Shown in pieces: positions 63,586-64,000 of a stretch of 64,000 nt of DNA. The translations under genes were made by a program, and so were the position numbers. Where the stretch lies: the NCBI GenBank assembly GCA_958450365.1, contig CAUEEP010000730.1:1970001-2034000 (forward strand). Reading direction: 5' to 3'. Under the pieces are notes generated by a model. The model was not told the origin of the DNA and did not search any database. It saw only the letters and a list, made by a program, of their open reading frames with translations. Every line of letters starts with the position of its first letter. Position 1 is the first letter of the stretch. Source of the stretch: Mesorhabditis belari. Lineage: Eukaryota > Nematoda > Chromadorea > Rhabditida > Rhabditidae.

Positions 63586-63918
63586 TTCACAAATCATTGT
63601 CCACTCTTACTATTTGAAATCCCTTCCTTGTCCCTAAAGATATAGAAATATTTACTGGTAAGTTCCCCACTTTGCAAACAAAAGCTGGTCTTTGTGTACT
63701 TTGCGTTTGTTCTTTCACTAATCTCCGAATAAATCGGCATAATACCCATTTACTTGCCTGTATAATGATGCTCATTTCGGGGTTTTCTTGTCATAAAAAG
63801 AGTTCAACGTGTAATAAAAGTTTATTTTTGAATACATATACAATCTGATGTCATACAATCACACAATTGTCTCCCAGATCCATTTCAATCATTTAACAAC
63901 CACAATTTCAAAACGACA

Positions 63919-64000
63919 TCAATCGGTGAAACGGGTGATCGATTGGGGTTCGGTTTGACACTTGAGAACCCACGGAATCTCGTTGCATACGTGTGTTCGA
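63919..64000 (-). CDS. Last exon of an unidentified gene (5' partial)
   Basis: Minus-strand open frame reaching the window edge: RTHVCNEIPWVLKCQTEPQS then ITRFTD and a TGA at 63919-63921. Composition (two Cys, Trp, no low complexity) and a downstream AATAAA on the minus strand near 63822-63827 suggest a real C-terminal exon. Too short to assign a family. Confidence 0.4.
   Translation of the reverse strand, partial: RTHVCNEIPWVLKCQTEPQSITRFTD

Overview
This is a 64-kb piece of a nematode nuclear chromosome. Genes are split into many short exons with introns often 39-60 bp long, 3' splice sites read TTTTCAG or TTTCAG, and several start codons sit a few bases behind an isolated 3' splice site, as expected for spliced-leader trans-splicing. 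The proteins match rhabditid families: CMK-1 begins MPLFKRRDG, and clear relatives of FKH-7 (FoxP), RAB-28, IMP-2 and ENPL-1 are present. From memory, the C. elegans orthologues of cmk-1, fkh-7, rab-28, imp-2 and enpl-1 all lie on chromosome IV and imp-2/enpl-1 are neighbours (T05E11), so the window looks syntenic with that chromosome. I cannot name the species.

Layout. 0.1-2.3 kb: 3' end of a PDZRN3-like E3 ligase gene (+). 2.3-9.9 kb: repeat-rich stretch with mariner remnants and a TA-flanked MITE; no recognisable gene. 10-12.2 kb: convergent mrpl-50 (+) and SGF11/ATXN7L3 (-). 13.8-16.8 kb: M1 aminopeptidase (-) with an early C-terminus. 17.8-20.3 kb: an unrecognised 177-aa gene (-) whose intron holds a foldback element split by a solo LTR. 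20.3-29.5 kb: long low-complexity upstream region of fkh-7. 29.5-37.9 kb: fkh-7/FoxP (+). 39.9-41.8 kb: rab-28 (+). 41.9-43.05 kb: CDPF1 (-), head to head with a CTTNBP2-like coiled-coil gene (+, 43.4-45.9 kb). 47.5-51.3 kb: cmk-1 (+). 52.3-54.9 kb: imp-2, signal peptide peptidase (-), head to head with 55.4-59.9 kb: enpl-1, the ER Hsp90 (+). 60.5-61.6 kb: GPATCH2-like gene (+). 61.7-63.5 kb: mariner-type remnants, an 8-bp-TSD element and a local duplication. 63.9-64 kb: last exon of a minus-strand gene.

Most genes are unrelated housekeeping or signalling genes. The one functional pairing is imp-2 with enpl-1: both products act in the ER, they share a 533-bp intergenic promoter, and ACGT-core sites resembling unfolded-protein-response elements lie in it. 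I found no sign of an undescribed multi-gene system. The most unusual items are the foldback element with its solo LTR and paired empty site, the 8-bp-TSD element, two GC-AG introns, the truncated peptidase and the unrecognised 177-aa gene. Exon boundaries were assigned by eye from splice consensus, reading phase and family conservation; coordinates may be off by a base in places.
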